Below are positions 42,186 to 49,960 of a stretch of 64,000 nucleotides of DNA, piece by piece. The notes beneath the pieces were generated by a model. The model saw nothing but the letters and a program-made list of their open reading frames with translations. It made no database searches and was not told the DNA's origin. The stretch is taken from positions 1,947,307 through 2,011,306 of the forward strand of contig NZ_CP049780.1 of the NCBI RefSeq assembly GCF_011193355.1, written 5' to 3'. How positions within the stretch are numbered: position 1 is the stretch's first letter; each line of letters opens with the position of its first letter. Both the position numbers and the translations under genes were made by a program. This stretch comes from Streptomyces sp. JB150 (GTDB taxonomy: Bacteria > Actinomycetota > Actinomycetes > Streptomycetales > Streptomycetaceae).

Positions 42186-43268
42186 TCACTCCGACTCGCC
42201 CCCGGTCCGCACAGAGTCCGCAAGAGAAGTGATCTTGCCGCTCAGGACCCGCTCGACAGCGGTCCGCGTCGACTCGTCCGAGTCGGGCCACAGGTGCCCG
42301 TAGGTGTCCAGCGTCGTCTTCGCCGAGGCATGGCGGAGGCGGTGCTGGACCACCTTCACGTCTGCCCCCGACGCGATCAGCAGGGAGGCGTAGAAGTGCC
42401 GGAGGTCGTGGAAGCGGAAGCCGCCCGGCAGCCCGGCGACCTTGCCCCGGATGCGGCGCATCTCCCGCTCGACCTGCCACGGCCCGAGCTGGGCGCCGTC
42501 CTCGTCGACCAGGACGTGTGCGCGGTCCGCGCACAGCGGCTTCAGCACCGTGACGAGACTGTCCGGGATCGGCACCGTCTCCCCGCTCATCTCCGTCTTC
42601 AGCGGGAGCGCCGGGTACTGCACGGCCGGAGTGATGGCACGGCCCTCGAGGTCTACGTCCTGCGGCCGTAGCCCGCACGCCTCCGCAGTGCGCAGACCGA
42701 CGAACGCCCCGAGCAGGAGCGCCGGCCGGAACGGCGCGGCCGCCTGCTCGTACAGCGCCCACACCTGCGCCTCCGTGGCCACATAGGGCCGCGGCTTCCC
42801 CGCCCCCGGCGACGTCCGCCGCGAGCAGGGATTCGCCGGCACCTTCCGATCGAGCACCGCGTCCTGCATCACCTGCGACAGCCGCGAGTGCAGCGCGAAC
42901 AGGTACGACGCCGACAGACCCTCGTTGCGCAGGCGCGCCATCCAGGCCCGGACCATGCTCGGCTGCACCGCGGTGAGCGGCAGCGGCCCGAACTCCTGCC
43001 GGATGCGCGCCAAGTGCACCCGCGCCTGCCGCACCGTGGAGGCCCGGCGGGCGCCGTAGCCCTCAAGCCAGACGTCGCACCACTCGTCGACCGTGACCTT
43101 CCGCGCCTGCGGGTCGACATACTGCCCGGTGACGATGCTCGCCGTCTCCTCGTCGAGCCACCGCTGAGCATCGACCTTCCGCGCGAAGTGCCGGGCGTGC
43201 TCGCGGCCGGCCGCGTCCCGGTACCGGGCGCGCCACTTACCGTTCGGTCGCTTCGCCAGACTCGCCAC
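42186..43268 (-). CDS. int: Tyrosine recombinase integrase
   Basis: This 360-residue integrase starts at GTG 43268 (VASLAKRPNGKWRARYRDAAGREHARHFARK). It has an N-terminal arm-binding domain, a core-binding SAM-like domain (VDEWCDVWLEGYGARRASTVRQARVHL) and a catalytic domain. Catalytic residues are Arg193 (GLRTAEACGL), His287 and Arg290 (HDLRHFYAS), His313 (LRHASAKTTL) and Tyr323 (DTYGHL). All five are present, so it should be active. It lies inside attL, 30 bp from the core, and overlaps the end of the repressor gene, implying control by the same promoter. Confidence 0.95.
   Translation of the reverse strand: MASLAKRPNGKWRARYRDAAGREHARHFARKVDAQRWLDEETASIVTGQYVDPQARKVTVDEWCDVWLEGYGARRASTVRQARVHLARIRQEFGPLPLTAVQPSMVRAWMARLRNEGLSASYLFALHSRLSQVMQDAVLDRKVPANPCSRRTSPGAGKPRPYVATEAQVWALYEQAAAPFRPALLLGAFVGLRTAEACGLRPQDVDLEGRAITPAVQYPALPLKTEMSGETVPIPDSLVTVLKPLCADRAHVLVDEDGAQLGPWQVEREMRRIRGKVAGLPGGFRFHDLRHFYASLLIASGADVKVVQHRLRHASAKTTLDTYGHLWPDSDESTRTAVERVLSGKITSLADSVRTGGESE
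42204..42224 (-). promoter_or_regulatory. Arm-type motif pair at left end
   Basis: GGTCCGCA (42204) and AGTCCGCAAG (42215) are spaced 11 bp apart inside the 3' end of int. The same motif occurs three times with 11-bp spacing at the right end (51722-51753). They are candidate arm sites for integrase or excisionase. Confidence 0.5.
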
Positions 43269-43788
43269 GGTTTCCCCTCCCGGGCAGTTCGACCTCAAGG
43301 ACTGCCGATCCGTCGTCGCGCCGGTACATGCGCCCCATGGAGCGGGACAGGTAGCGGGCCATGTCCGAAACCCACTCGTAGCGGTCCGGGTGGTCCTCAC
43401 GCTTGCCGAACTCAACGGCCGGCACCTCGGTGTAGAAGGTGCGCGGGTCGATGTCGTCCAGCGGCTTGAAGCCGCGGACCCACGACCGAACGGCCGCGGC
43501 CGGCGCCGATACCTGCGCCGTTACCGGGTACGGAGACGCGGTGTCCGGGTCCACCATCAAGTGCACCGGAGCCACCCCGAGCACGTAGGCCAAGGCCAAG
43601 ACCTCGTTGAGGGTGACGTTCTCCCGAGTGCCGTTCTCCAGCTTCACGACGGTAGTGCGCTGCCAGGCGATCCCCTGCGCCTGAAGCGCTTCCGCCAACT
43701 GTTGCGCGGTGAAGCCACGGCGCATTCGGACTTCCTTGACGCGGCGGGCGAGGTGCCGCGTTGCAGTGTCCGTTCCTGTGTGTGCCAT
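43237..43788 (-). CDS. XRE family helix-turn-helix repressor
   Basis: This 183-residue protein has an N-terminal HTH (LARRVKEVRMRRGFTAQQLAEALQAQGIAWQRTTVVKLENGTRENVTLNEVLALAYVLGV), preceded by MAHTGTDTATRH. The C-terminal ~90 residues (FKPLDDIDPRTFYTEVP, DRYEWVSDMARYLSRSM) are of unknown fold. It is divergent from the excisionase gene with an operator-like palindrome between, so it probably keeps the element integrated, like a master repressor. Its end overlaps the int start by 32 bp. Confidence 0.88.
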   Translation of the reverse strand: MAHTGTDTATRHLARRVKEVRMRRGFTAQQLAEALQAQGIAWQRTTVVKLENGTRENVTLNEVLALAYVLGVAPVHLMVDPDTASPYPVTAQVSAPAAAVRSWVRGFKPLDDIDPRTFYTEVPAVEFGKREDHPDRYEWVSDMARYLSRSMGRMYRRDDGSAVLEVELPGRGNRGESGEATER

Positions 43789-43802
43789 GACGGCACTTTA
43801 AG

Positions 43803-43829
43803 CGACGCTTGCGGAACACGCAACCGTCG
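43803..43829. promoter_or_regulatory. Interrupted palindrome between repressor and xis genes
   Basis: CGACG-c-TTGCG, five bases (GAACA), then CGCAA-c-CGTCG: ten of eleven positions in each arm are symmetric. It lies 14 bp upstream of the repressor start and 76 bp before xis, the expected place for the operator of a divergent lysogeny switch. Confidence 0.6.
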
Positions 43830-43905
43830 TGCATCCTGTGCCGAGATGGACGATCATCGCTCACTTAGGTGCCGTGATCGCACTCTCATAGGCTACGGAG
43901 GAACT

Positions 43906-44100
43906 ATGGAGCGCCGCCCGCTCGCAACACTGCGGGACATCGTCGACTTCACCGGTCTGCCCCCGCGCACGATCTACGACCAGCGACACCGTGGTGTCGG
44001 CATCGGCGCCCTGGGATTCAAGGTCGGCACTCAGCTCCGTTGGGACTGGGCAGACGTGGACGCCTGGATCTCTCAGCAGAAGGGGCAGGCCGCGGCATGA
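43906..44100 (+). CDS. xis: AlpA/MerR-like excisionase
   Basis: This 64-residue protein, MERRPLATLRDIVDFTGLPPRTIYDQRHRGVGIGALGFKVGTQLRWDWADVDAWI, is a single winged-helix HTH-17 domain. Such proteins act as recombination directionality factors and sometimes as activators in satellites and integrative elements. It has a good ribosome site (GGAGGA). Its stop overlaps the prim-pol start (ATGA). Confidence 0.85.
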   Translation: MERRPLATLRDIVDFTGLPPRTIYDQRHRGVGIGALGFKVGTQLRWDWADVDAWISQQKGQAAA

Positions 44101-45065
44101 GCAGCAAGAAGAACGCCCCGGGGGCAACCGGGGCGCTAAGCGACCAGCTGGACGGCGGGTCGCCCACCATCGTGGCACAACCCACCCCGTGGCGGCACGC
44201 CCTCACGCAAGCCACCGAGGCGGCGCGGCGTGGCTTCCACGTCTTCCCCCTCGGCCGGGGCAAGCTCCCCGCCATCCGGTCGCCGCACCGGGAGGACCCG
44301 CCCGGCACGCCCCCCTGCAGGGGCGAGTGCGGCCGGCCGGGGCACGGCGTGCACGACGCGACCAACGACCCGGACGCGCTGGCCGCCCTGTTCGAGCAGG
44401 CGCCGCACGCCACCGGGTACGGCGTCGCCTGCGGACGCGGGGACGTGCCGCTCATCGGCGTGGACCTGGACCGGAAGAACGGCGTGGACGGGGCCGCCGA
44501 GCTGCAGCGGCTCGCCCAGGAGCACGGCTTCGAGGTACCGCGCACGGTCACCGTGTGCACCCCGTCCGGCGGGTTCCACCTGTGGTTCACCGGCCCCGCC
44601 GGCGCCCGGGTGCCGAACTCCGCGGGCAAGCTCGCCCCCGGCATCGACGTGCGCGGGACCGCCGGGTACCTCGTCGGCCCCGGCTCCGTGACCCCGGCCG
44701 GTGTCTACGGCCTGCACCCCGACCTGCACGAGCCGACCGTGTACCCGATCCCCGCCCCGCTGCTGCGGCTCATCCTGCCCCCGGCACCGGTCCGGCCCGT
44801 GCCCGTTGGGCGCGGCGCCGGGCGGCTCGGCCGCCGGATGCTCGGGCTCGTCCGCACCGTGCTGGAGGCGCACCCCGGGGAGCGCAACGGCCGCCTGTTC
44901 TGGGCCGCCTGCAAGGCGTTCGAGGGCGCGCGGACCGGCCAAGCCGACCCCGACGCCGTCGAGCGGGCGCTCGTCGAAGCCGCGCTCGCGGTCGGCCTGG
45001 ACGAGCGGGAGGCCCGGGCCACCATCGCGAGCGCCCAGCGCACGACCGGACGGGGGCGCTCGTGA
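44097..45065 (+). CDS. Bifunctional DNA primase/polymerase (Prim-Pol)
   Basis: This 322-residue protein has the archaeo-eukaryotic primase-polymerase pattern: ALTQATEAARRGFHVFPLGRGKLPAI, a Cys/His patch CRGECGRPGHGVHDATNDPD, catalytic acidic motif IGVDLDRKNG, and histidine motif GGFHLWF followed by GIDVRGTAGYLVGPGS. It probably primes and extends DNA for element replication. A C-terminal helical domain (LEAHPGERNGRLFWAACKAFEGAR) resembles the primase C-terminal module. It is coupled to Rep by GTGA overlap. Prim-Pol replication proteins occur both in actinomycete integrative elements and in phage satellites. Confidence 0.9.
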   Translation: MSSKKNAPGATGALSDQLDGGSPTIVAQPTPWRHALTQATEAARRGFHVFPLGRGKLPAIRSPHREDPPGTPPCRGECGRPGHGVHDATNDPDALAALFEQAPHATGYGVACGRGDVPLIGVDLDRKNGVDGAAELQRLAQEHGFEVPRTVTVCTPSGGFHLWFTGPAGARVPNSAGKLAPGIDVRGTAGYLVGPGSVTPAGVYGLHPDLHEPTVYPIPAPLLRLILPPAPVRPVPVGRGAGRLGRRMLGLVRTVLEAHPGERNGRLFWAACKAFEGARTGQADPDAVERALVEAALAVGLDEREARATIASAQRTTGRGRS

Positions 45066-46897
45066 GCGAGAAAGACGACGTCAGCGCGAAGGCGCGAGAG
45101 ATCTTGGAGGCGAGCGGCATCGACGTGGAAGACAAGGGACGCGGACCGTCGCAGGCGTCCCAGCTCGTCGCCCTGGCCCGCGAGCGGTACGACCTGTTCA
45201 TGTCCGAGGACGGCCGCCCCTACGGGGTGAAGGTCGACGGCGCGAACATCGCCCTGCCGCTCCGCGGAAAGGCCGGCCTGCGCTCCCAGCTAGCGCGCAT
45301 CTTCACCGACGAGCACGGCGGGTCGGTGCCCTCACAGTCGGCGCTCGCCGACGCGATGACCGTGCTGGAGGGCGTCGCCCAGGACGCGGACCCGCGCGTC
45401 CCGCACGTCCGCGTGGCCCGGTCCGAGGACGGCATCGTCGTGGACCTGGGCGACGCCGACGGCCGGTGCGTCATCGTCCGGCCCACCGGGTGGGAGCGGG
45501 CCGCCCGCTCCCCGGTCCTGTTCCGCCGCTCGGGCGCCATGAAGCCGCTCCCCGAACCGGTCCGCGACGGCGACGGTCTGGCCAAGCTGCGGGCGCTGCT
45601 CAACACCGACGACGAGGGGTTCCAGCTGCTCGTCGCGTGGCTCGTCGCCGCGTTCATCCCCGACCTGCCGCACCCGATCCTGACGTTCCGCGGGGAGCAG
45701 GGCACCGGCAAGTCGTACTCCGCGAAGATGGTGATTGGCATCGTCGACCCGTCCGGCGCACCGAAGCGGACCGCGCCCAGGGACATCAAGTCGTGGGCCA
45801 CGCAGGCGTTCAACTCCTGGGCCCTGTGCCTGGACAACGTGTCCGTGATCGCCGATTGGCTGTCCGACGCCCTGTGCCGGGCGGTCACCGGGGACGGCAT
45901 CGTCGACCGCGCGCTCTACACCGACGATGACGTGGTCGTGCTGGAGTTCCGCCGCGTCCTGGCCATGACCACCATCGACGCGGGCGCGCTCGCCGGTGAC
46001 CTTGCCGAACGGCTGCTCACCATCGAGCTGCACACGATCCCGGACCGCCGGCGCCGCGAGGAAGCCGAGTTGGACGCGGCCTACGCAGACGCGCACCCGT
46101 CGATCCTGGCATCCCTGTTCGATCTGCTGGCCGACGTCCTGGCCGCCTTGCCCGACGTGCAGCTGGAGGAGCGGCCCCGCATGGCCGACTTCGCGCGGGT
46201 CCTGGCCGCGGTCGACAAGGTGAAGGGCTGGCACACCCTGGACAGCTACAAGGCGACCGCCCGGGACGCCGTGGCCGACGTCCTGGACGGCGAGCCGTTC
46301 GCCCAGGCCGTCGTGGAGCTCGTCGACCGCGCGGGCGCCGACGGCCTCACCCTCACCGCCTCGGAGTTGCTGGAGCGGGTCCCCACCCCGGACAAGCTGC
46401 CGCGGAAGTGGCCGAAGGACGCGACGCGCGCCGGCGGGCAGTTGAAGCGGCTTGCCCCGGTGCTGCGGACCATCGGCATTGAGGTGGACGACAGCAAGCG
46501 CACCCCGGACGCCAAGCGCAAGCGCCTGTACCACCTGACGGCACTTCCAGAGAGAAGGTACGAGACAGCGTCCGCAGCGTCCGCAACCCGTACCGGCACC
46601 GGCTCTGACCAGCACGAACAGGGTGGACGCTGGGGGGTGGACGCTAGCGTCCGCAACGGGGCTGCACCGGACGCTGCGGACGCTGCACCGGACGCTGCCC
46701 GCTCCGCAGCGTCCGGCGTCCTCACCCTGCCTGACCAGCGCGAACACCAGCGCGCGGACGCTGCGGACGCTGCGGACGCTGGAATGCAGCGCCTCTCTAC
46801 TGACATCCGCCCCAAGACGCCCTGCGCCCGCTGCTCCCGCCCTCAGTGGAACGCCGAGGGCTCCCCCCTCTGCCTGGACTGCCGCACCGCGGCCTGA
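45062..46897 (+). CDS. Rep-like AAA/superfamily 3-type ATPase with iteron-encoded tail and zinc ribbon
   Basis: This 611-residue protein starts at GTG. Its central ATPase has a P-loop GEQGTGKS (211-218), a Walker-B-like LCLDNVSVIADWLSDALCRAVTGDG and a sensor-like FRRVLAMTTIDAGALAGDLAERLLTIEL. It resembles replicative helicases/ATPases beside Prim-Pol. Residues ~500-575 form an Ala/Asp-rich stretch created by DNA iterons. The C-terminus is a zinc ribbon CARCSRPQWNAEGSPLCLDC. It probably opens the origin and translocates on DNA. Order: ATPase, wing-like helical region (DGLTLTASELLERVPTPDKLP), iteron tail, zinc ribbon. Confidence 0.82.
   Translation: MSEKDDVSAKAREILEASGIDVEDKGRGPSQASQLVALARERYDLFMSEDGRPYGVKVDGANIALPLRGKAGLRSQLARIFTDEHGGSVPSQSALADAMTVLEGVAQDADPRVPHVRVARSEDGIVVDLGDADGRCVIVRPTGWERAARSPVLFRRSGAMKPLPEPVRDGDGLAKLRALLNTDDEGFQLLVAWLVAAFIPDLPHPILTFRGEQGTGKSYSAKMVIGIVDPSGAPKRTAPRDIKSWATQAFNSWALCLDNVSVIADWLSDALCRAVTGDGIVDRALYTDDDVVVLEFRRVLAMTTIDAGALAGDLAERLLTIELHTIPDRRRREEAELDAAYADAHPSILASLFDLLADVLAALPDVQLEERPRMADFARVLAAVDKVKGWHTLDSYKATARDAVADVLDGEPFAQAVVELVDRAGADGLTLTASELLERVPTPDKLPRKWPKDATRAGGQLKRLAPVLRTIGIEVDDSKRTPDAKRKRLYHLTALPERRYETASAASATRTGTGSDQHEQGGRWGVDASVRNGAAPDAADAAPDAARSAASGVLTLPDQREHQRADAADAADAGMQRLSTDIRPKTPCARCSRPQWNAEGSPLCLDCRTAA
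46567..46780. repeat. Iteron cluster (GGACGCT / AGCGTCC), candidate replication origin
   Basis: Twelve copies of a 9-bp iteron lie in 214 bp. Forward AGCGTCCG(C/G) is at 46567, 46576, 46646 and 46708. Reverse copies ending GGACGCT start at 46623, 46637, 46667, 46676, 46688, 46754, 46763 and 46772. The last three are exact GCGGACGCT in tandem. Copies at 46639-46652 form a perfect palindrome GGACGCTAGCGTCC. All are inside the rep coding sequence, as with origins carried in or just after satellite rep genes. Confidence 0.75.
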
Positions 46898-46914
46898 ACC
46901 GGAAGGAACCCACC

Positions 46915-47730
46915 GTGGAACCCATCACCAGCCTCCCCAGCAACGCCTACCTCCCCAAGAGCGTGCACGCGCTCGCCGACGAGTGGCGCGCCGCCGCCCA
47001 GCGCGTCAAGGACATCCGCAAGGACCACAACGACGCCGTGGCCGCCCTGGCGCAGGCCCAGCGCGACGACGCCGAAGCCCTCAAGGAAGCCGCCCGCACC
47101 GGCGCGCCCATGCCCGACGGCGAGCACGAGAAGGCCACCCGCGCCCGCATCGACGACGCGAAGCGGCGCCTGCCCGTCCTCGAAGCCGACCGCGACGCCA
47201 TCGGCCGGCGCCTCGTCGTCGCCCTCCGCGACGACCAGGCGCGCCGCCACCTCGTCGACACCACCGCCACCGGCGCCCGGGCCGCCCTCACCGCGTACCT
47301 CGAAGCCCTCGACGACGCCGAACGCAAGGTGTCCGCCGCCCACCGCGCCCTCACCGACGCAACGGCCGTCCTGCACGTCATCAAGGCACTCGACACCGGC
47401 GAGCAGGTGCGCCTCCTGGCACAGCCGCCCGCGGCCCCCAGCTTCACCGGGGCCCGCAGCGACGCCCACAAGCTCGCCCAGCAGCTGGCCGCCCTCGACG
47501 AGCGCAAGCCGCCCCGCGAACGGCACATCCGCCTCGTCAACGGCCGCAACGTCACCGTGCCCCGCACCCTCGCCGCCGACTTCCTGCGGGACCACCAGGT
47601 CGACGCGTGGCTCGACGGCTGGCCGCCCGAGGAGCCCAGCCGCCCCCTGCCCAGCGGAACCCCCGGCCACCAGTTCGAGGACTTCCGTAACACCCCCAGC
47701 CACTTCACCCCGCGAGGAGACGCAGCATGA
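46915..47730 (+). CDS. Coiled-coil protein of the element, unknown function
   Basis: This 271-residue protein (GTG start, VEPITSLPSNAYLPKSVHALADEWRAAAQRV) is rich in long charged helices (DIRKDHNDAVAALAQAQRDDAEALKEAAR, RARIDDAKRRLPVLEADRDAIGRRLVVALRDDQARRH), likely coiled coil. A more globular C-terminus follows (ERHIRLVNGRNVTVPRTLAADFLRDHQVDAWLDGWPPEEP). No catalytic motif was seen. It is 17 bp after rep and coupled to the next gene, so it is probably expressed with the replication module. Confidence 0.75.
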   Translation: MEPITSLPSNAYLPKSVHALADEWRAAAQRVKDIRKDHNDAVAALAQAQRDDAEALKEAARTGAPMPDGEHEKATRARIDDAKRRLPVLEADRDAIGRRLVVALRDDQARRHLVDTTATGARAALTAYLEALDDAERKVSAAHRALTDATAVLHVIKALDTGEQVRLLAQPPAAPSFTGARSDAHKLAQQLAALDERKPPRERHIRLVNGRNVTVPRTLAADFLRDHQVDAWLDGWPPEEPSRPLPSGTPGHQFEDFRNTPSHFTPRGDAA

Positions 47731-47972
47731 ACGACCAGCTCACCGAAGCCGACCTCAAGCGCCTGGCCGCCCAGGGCAAGCACCACGAGATCGTGCAGGC
47801 ACAGCAGGAAGGCAGGCTCAACGCCGTGCTCGGCCTGCCCGTCCGCGACATCCCCCGCGAGGGGCAGCTGACCAGCGAGCACCTCGCAAAGATGACCCCC
47901 GCCGAGATCGTGGAAGCACACGACGCCGGCCGACTCAACCAGCTGCTCGGCGCACCCGACGACGCGGCCTGA
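47727..47972 (+). CDS. 81-residue protein with internal duplication
   Basis: This is a small acidic protein with two copies of an EIV-x-A-x3-GRLN-x2-LG motif: HHEIVQAQQEGRLNAVLG and PAEIVEAHDAGRLNQLLG. The duplicated helical unit suggests a small adaptor or DNA-packaging/regulatory protein, but the family is not recognised. Coupled to the upstream gene (ATGA). It ends the early operon before a strong terminator. Confidence 0.75.
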   Translation: MNDQLTEADLKRLAAQGKHHEIVQAQQEGRLNAVLGLPVRDIPREGQLTSEHLAKMTPAEIVEAHDAGRLNQLLGAPDDAA

Positions 47973-47978
47973 CAGACC

Positions 47979-48021
47979 CGCGCGGCGTGAGGTGGTTGGG
48001 TTACCGGCCTCACGCCGCGCG
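47979..48021 (+). terminator. Terminator of the replication operon
   Basis: Perfect 14-bp arms CGCGCGGCGTGAGG / CCTCACGCCGCGCG surround a 15-base loop, starting 7 bp after the stop codon of the 81-residue protein. It separates the replication module from the next genes. Confidence 0.85.
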
Positions 48022-48121
48022 ACCCCTCCCAGGGGGGTGACCCCTGGCCCGTAGGGGGCCCGGAACGCCGGGGAGGGCTCTGGGGGATCGGTCGACCAAT
48101 CAACCTCAACGGGAGGACACC

Positions 48122-48505
48122 ATGCCGAAGATGCGGGACCCGTCGAAGCCGTTCAGCCGTGCGCACCGCGGGGGGCAGGGGCGTGCCCTGGTCGACCTCC
48201 CGGCGGAGGGCTGCACGCTGCCGGTGCCGGAGATGCCGCCCCGCGGTGAGGGGCTGGAGTGGACGGACGCGGACCGGGAGCGGTGGGCGGAGCTGTGGCA
48301 GTCCCCGCAGGCGACGATGTGGGACGACACCGCGCGGGGCACGGTCGCGCTGCTGATCGTGTACGAGGCCGCGGTGCTGGCGGGTACGGCGTCGGCCTGG
48401 CAGGCGCAGGAGGCCCGGTACGCGGGTGAGGCGTTGGGGCTGACGCCGCGGGCGATGGCCCAGCTCGGTTGGCGGATCGTGGACGACGCCGGGGGGGAGC
48501 GGTGA
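48122..48505 (+). CDS. Phage terminase small subunit-like protein
   Basis: This 127-residue protein begins MPKMRDPSKPFSRAHRGGQGRALVDLPAEGCTLPVPEMP. Its core, WTDADRERWAELWQSPQATMWDDTARGTVALLIVYEAAVLAGTASAWQAQEARYAGEALGLTPRAMAQLGWRIV, resembles P27-type small terminase proteins of actinophages. If correct, it would direct element DNA into helper phage heads. No large subunit follows. The ribosome site GGGAGG precedes ATG 48122. The resemblance is from memory of actinophage proteins; it could be another small helical DNA-binding protein. Confidence 0.5.
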   Translation: MPKMRDPSKPFSRAHRGGQGRALVDLPAEGCTLPVPEMPPRGEGLEWTDADRERWAELWQSPQATMWDDTARGTVALLIVYEAAVLAGTASAWQAQEARYAGEALGLTPRAMAQLGWRIVDDAGGER

Positions 48506-48741
48506 CGACGCCCCGGCGCCGTGCGCGGGCAGCTGCCGCCGCTCCCCCGCCGCCGGCCTCCGTCGAGTCGTTCGACTGGCGGCACCCTCGGTACGGCATT
48601 CCGCGGTGGCCGCCGGGCCCGGACAACCCGGTGTCCCTGCATGTGATCTGGGAGGCGCGGCGACGAGCGCGGGAGGCACGGAAGCGGGCAGAGGTCGAGG
48701 GGGCCCTCTACCCCGGTAGCGGGGTGGGTAGTGGGCACTGA
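48502..48741 (+). CDS. Small basic protein, unknown function
   Basis: This 79-residue protein is coupled to the terminase-like gene by a GTGA overlap. It has a basic Ala/Pro-rich N-terminus (TTPRRRARAAAAAPPPP) and a segment FDWRHPRYGIPRWPPGPDNPVSLHVIWEARRRAREARKRAEVEG. No known domain. The charge and position suggest a DNA-associated or packaging accessory role, which is inference only. The 282 bp that follow hold a GTGACGTCAC palindrome at 48787-48796 and GTAGAGGGG direct repeats at 48750-48768, but no gene was seen. Confidence 0.6.
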   Translation: MTTPRRRARAAAAAPPPPASVESFDWRHPRYGIPRWPPGPDNPVSLHVIWEARRRAREARKRAEVEGALYPGSGVGSGH

Positions 48742-49023
48742 CCTGCGTTGTAGAGGGGGTAGAGGGGGCGCAGACTACACCGGCTCGTGACGTCACACGC
48801 GGTGCCGGGGTGCCCCGTACCCGCTGGTGTGCCGGAGCTGTTCCAGCACCTGGCACGGGGAGGGCGCCTCCGAGGGTGACCGGTACGGCACGCCCGGCGG
48901 CACGCCCCGGCGGGGCACGCCTGCGCCGCTCCCCCGCTCGTTCACGCGGTCACCCGGAGGGCGGGGGTAGGGCGGTAGGAATCGCAGGTCGGCGCGGCTT
49001 CCTACCGGTCTCCTACCTACCGC

Positions 49024-49260
49024 CTACTCGTCGTCCTGGGCGACGACGAACGTCCCCTTGTTCGGCAGCGTGACGACCAGGCCGCGCTCCCGGAGTTCCT
49101 GGACGGCTCGCCGGGCGGTGCCTGGGGCCACTCCGTACTGGGCGCCCATGTCCCGCTCGTTCGGCAGGCGCGCGCCGTGCGGAAGCCGACCGGACCGGAT
49201 CTCGGCTTCCACCTGGTTGGCGACGCGCACGTAGACGTAGACGAACGGGTCTTCGCTCAT
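49024..49260 (-). CDS. Short GntR family regulator (DNA-binding domain only)
   Basis: This 78-residue protein is just a winged helix: VYVYVRVANQVEAEIRSGRLPHGARLPNERDMGAQYGVAPGTARRAVQELRERGLVVTLPNKGTFVV. There is no effector domain. Similar short GntR proteins (KorSA-like) regulate actinomycete integrative elements. It is divergent from the Cys-rich pair and may control that promoter. Confidence 0.85.
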   Translation of the reverse strand: MSEDPFVYVYVRVANQVEAEIRSGRLPHGARLPNERDMGAQYGVAPGTARRAVQELRERGLVVTLPNKGTFVVAQDDE

Positions 49261-49422
49261 GCCCCGGAACGTAGGGCGGCACCTTGCACCGGGCACCCGT
49301 AGGTGGCGCCATGTGGCCGTATGGGGTGCCCTGTAGCGGCCTATAGCGGTACGGTCCCACCAGCGGAAAGCCCCCGCAGCCTGGCCGGGCTCGGGGGCGT
49401 GGACGACTGGTGAGGAGTCGAC
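49261..49422. promoter_or_regulatory. Divergent promoter region with TAGCGG repeats
   Basis: Between gntR and the Cys-rich genes, TGTAGCGGCC and TATAGCGGTA lie head to tail (about 49333-49352), a plausible operator for the GntR protein. A GAGGAG ribosome site precedes the gene at 49423. Confidence 0.4.
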
Positions 49423-49620
49423 ATGAACGAGAGTACGCAGCAGGAGACCGCCGCGGGCACCCCCACGGGCTACGGCTTCTGCAGCTGGCACAAGCGGTTC
49501 GCCGCCGACGTGCGGCTCATCGACCACATCGAGCAGAGTTCCGGCCCGGGCGGCGGGCACTACGCCTGCGCCCCGTGCCGGGAGGCGTACCGCCTGGTCC
49601 CGCTCGCCGACCGGCCGTGA
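49423..49620 (+). CDS. Small Cys-rich protein 1
   Basis: This 65-residue protein contains CSWH (FCSWHKRFAADVRLIDHIE) and CAPC (HYACAPCREAYRLVPLADRP), a plausible zinc knuckle. Such proteins are common in actinophages and integrative elements with unknown roles. It is coupled to the next gene. Confidence 0.7.
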   Translation: MNESTQQETAAGTPTGYGFCSWHKRFAADVRLIDHIEQSSGPGGGHYACAPCREAYRLVPLADRP

Positions 49621-49829
49621 CCTGGAAGCCGCAACCGCCGGCCGCAACGGAGCTGACACGGGCGCAGTACTCCGGTTGGGCGTGCTGCTGGTGCGCAGCG
49701 TCGCTGGCGCGCGGCGGGCACCCGGCGGGCCGGGCGCGCGGCCGGATCGGCGCCCACGTCCTCGATGTCGACGTGTACGAGTGCGGGCCGCGCTGCCCGA
49801 AGCGACCACGGCGCGGCCGGGGCCGCTGA
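49617..49829 (+). CDS. Small Cys-rich protein 2
   Basis: This 70-residue protein starts at GTG 49617, overlapping the previous stop. Cysteines occur as WACCWCAASLARGGHPAG and ECGPRCP, with a basic tail KRPRRGRGR. It is probably zinc-binding and may bind nucleic acid. Not recognised as a named family. Confidence 0.6.
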   Translation: MTWKPQPPAATELTRAQYSGWACCWCAASLARGGHPAGRARGRIGAHVLDVDVYECGPRCPKRPRRGRGR

Positions 49830-49960
49830 GCGGGCCGCGGTCACAGAACCGCCCCCGGGCCGCTGTTGCGGTCCGGGGGCGGTGCCGTTCCCGGGTGGGG
49901 AGGCGGGGAGTTCTCCCTACGTGGTTCCCTTCCCTGCCTCCCCTGGGGTGGCCTGCGTTT

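Noticed and set aside
46567..46780. CRISPR-like repeats
   Set aside because: Units are 9 bp, mostly without unique spacers, in both orientations, and inside a coding sequence. No cas gene is nearby.
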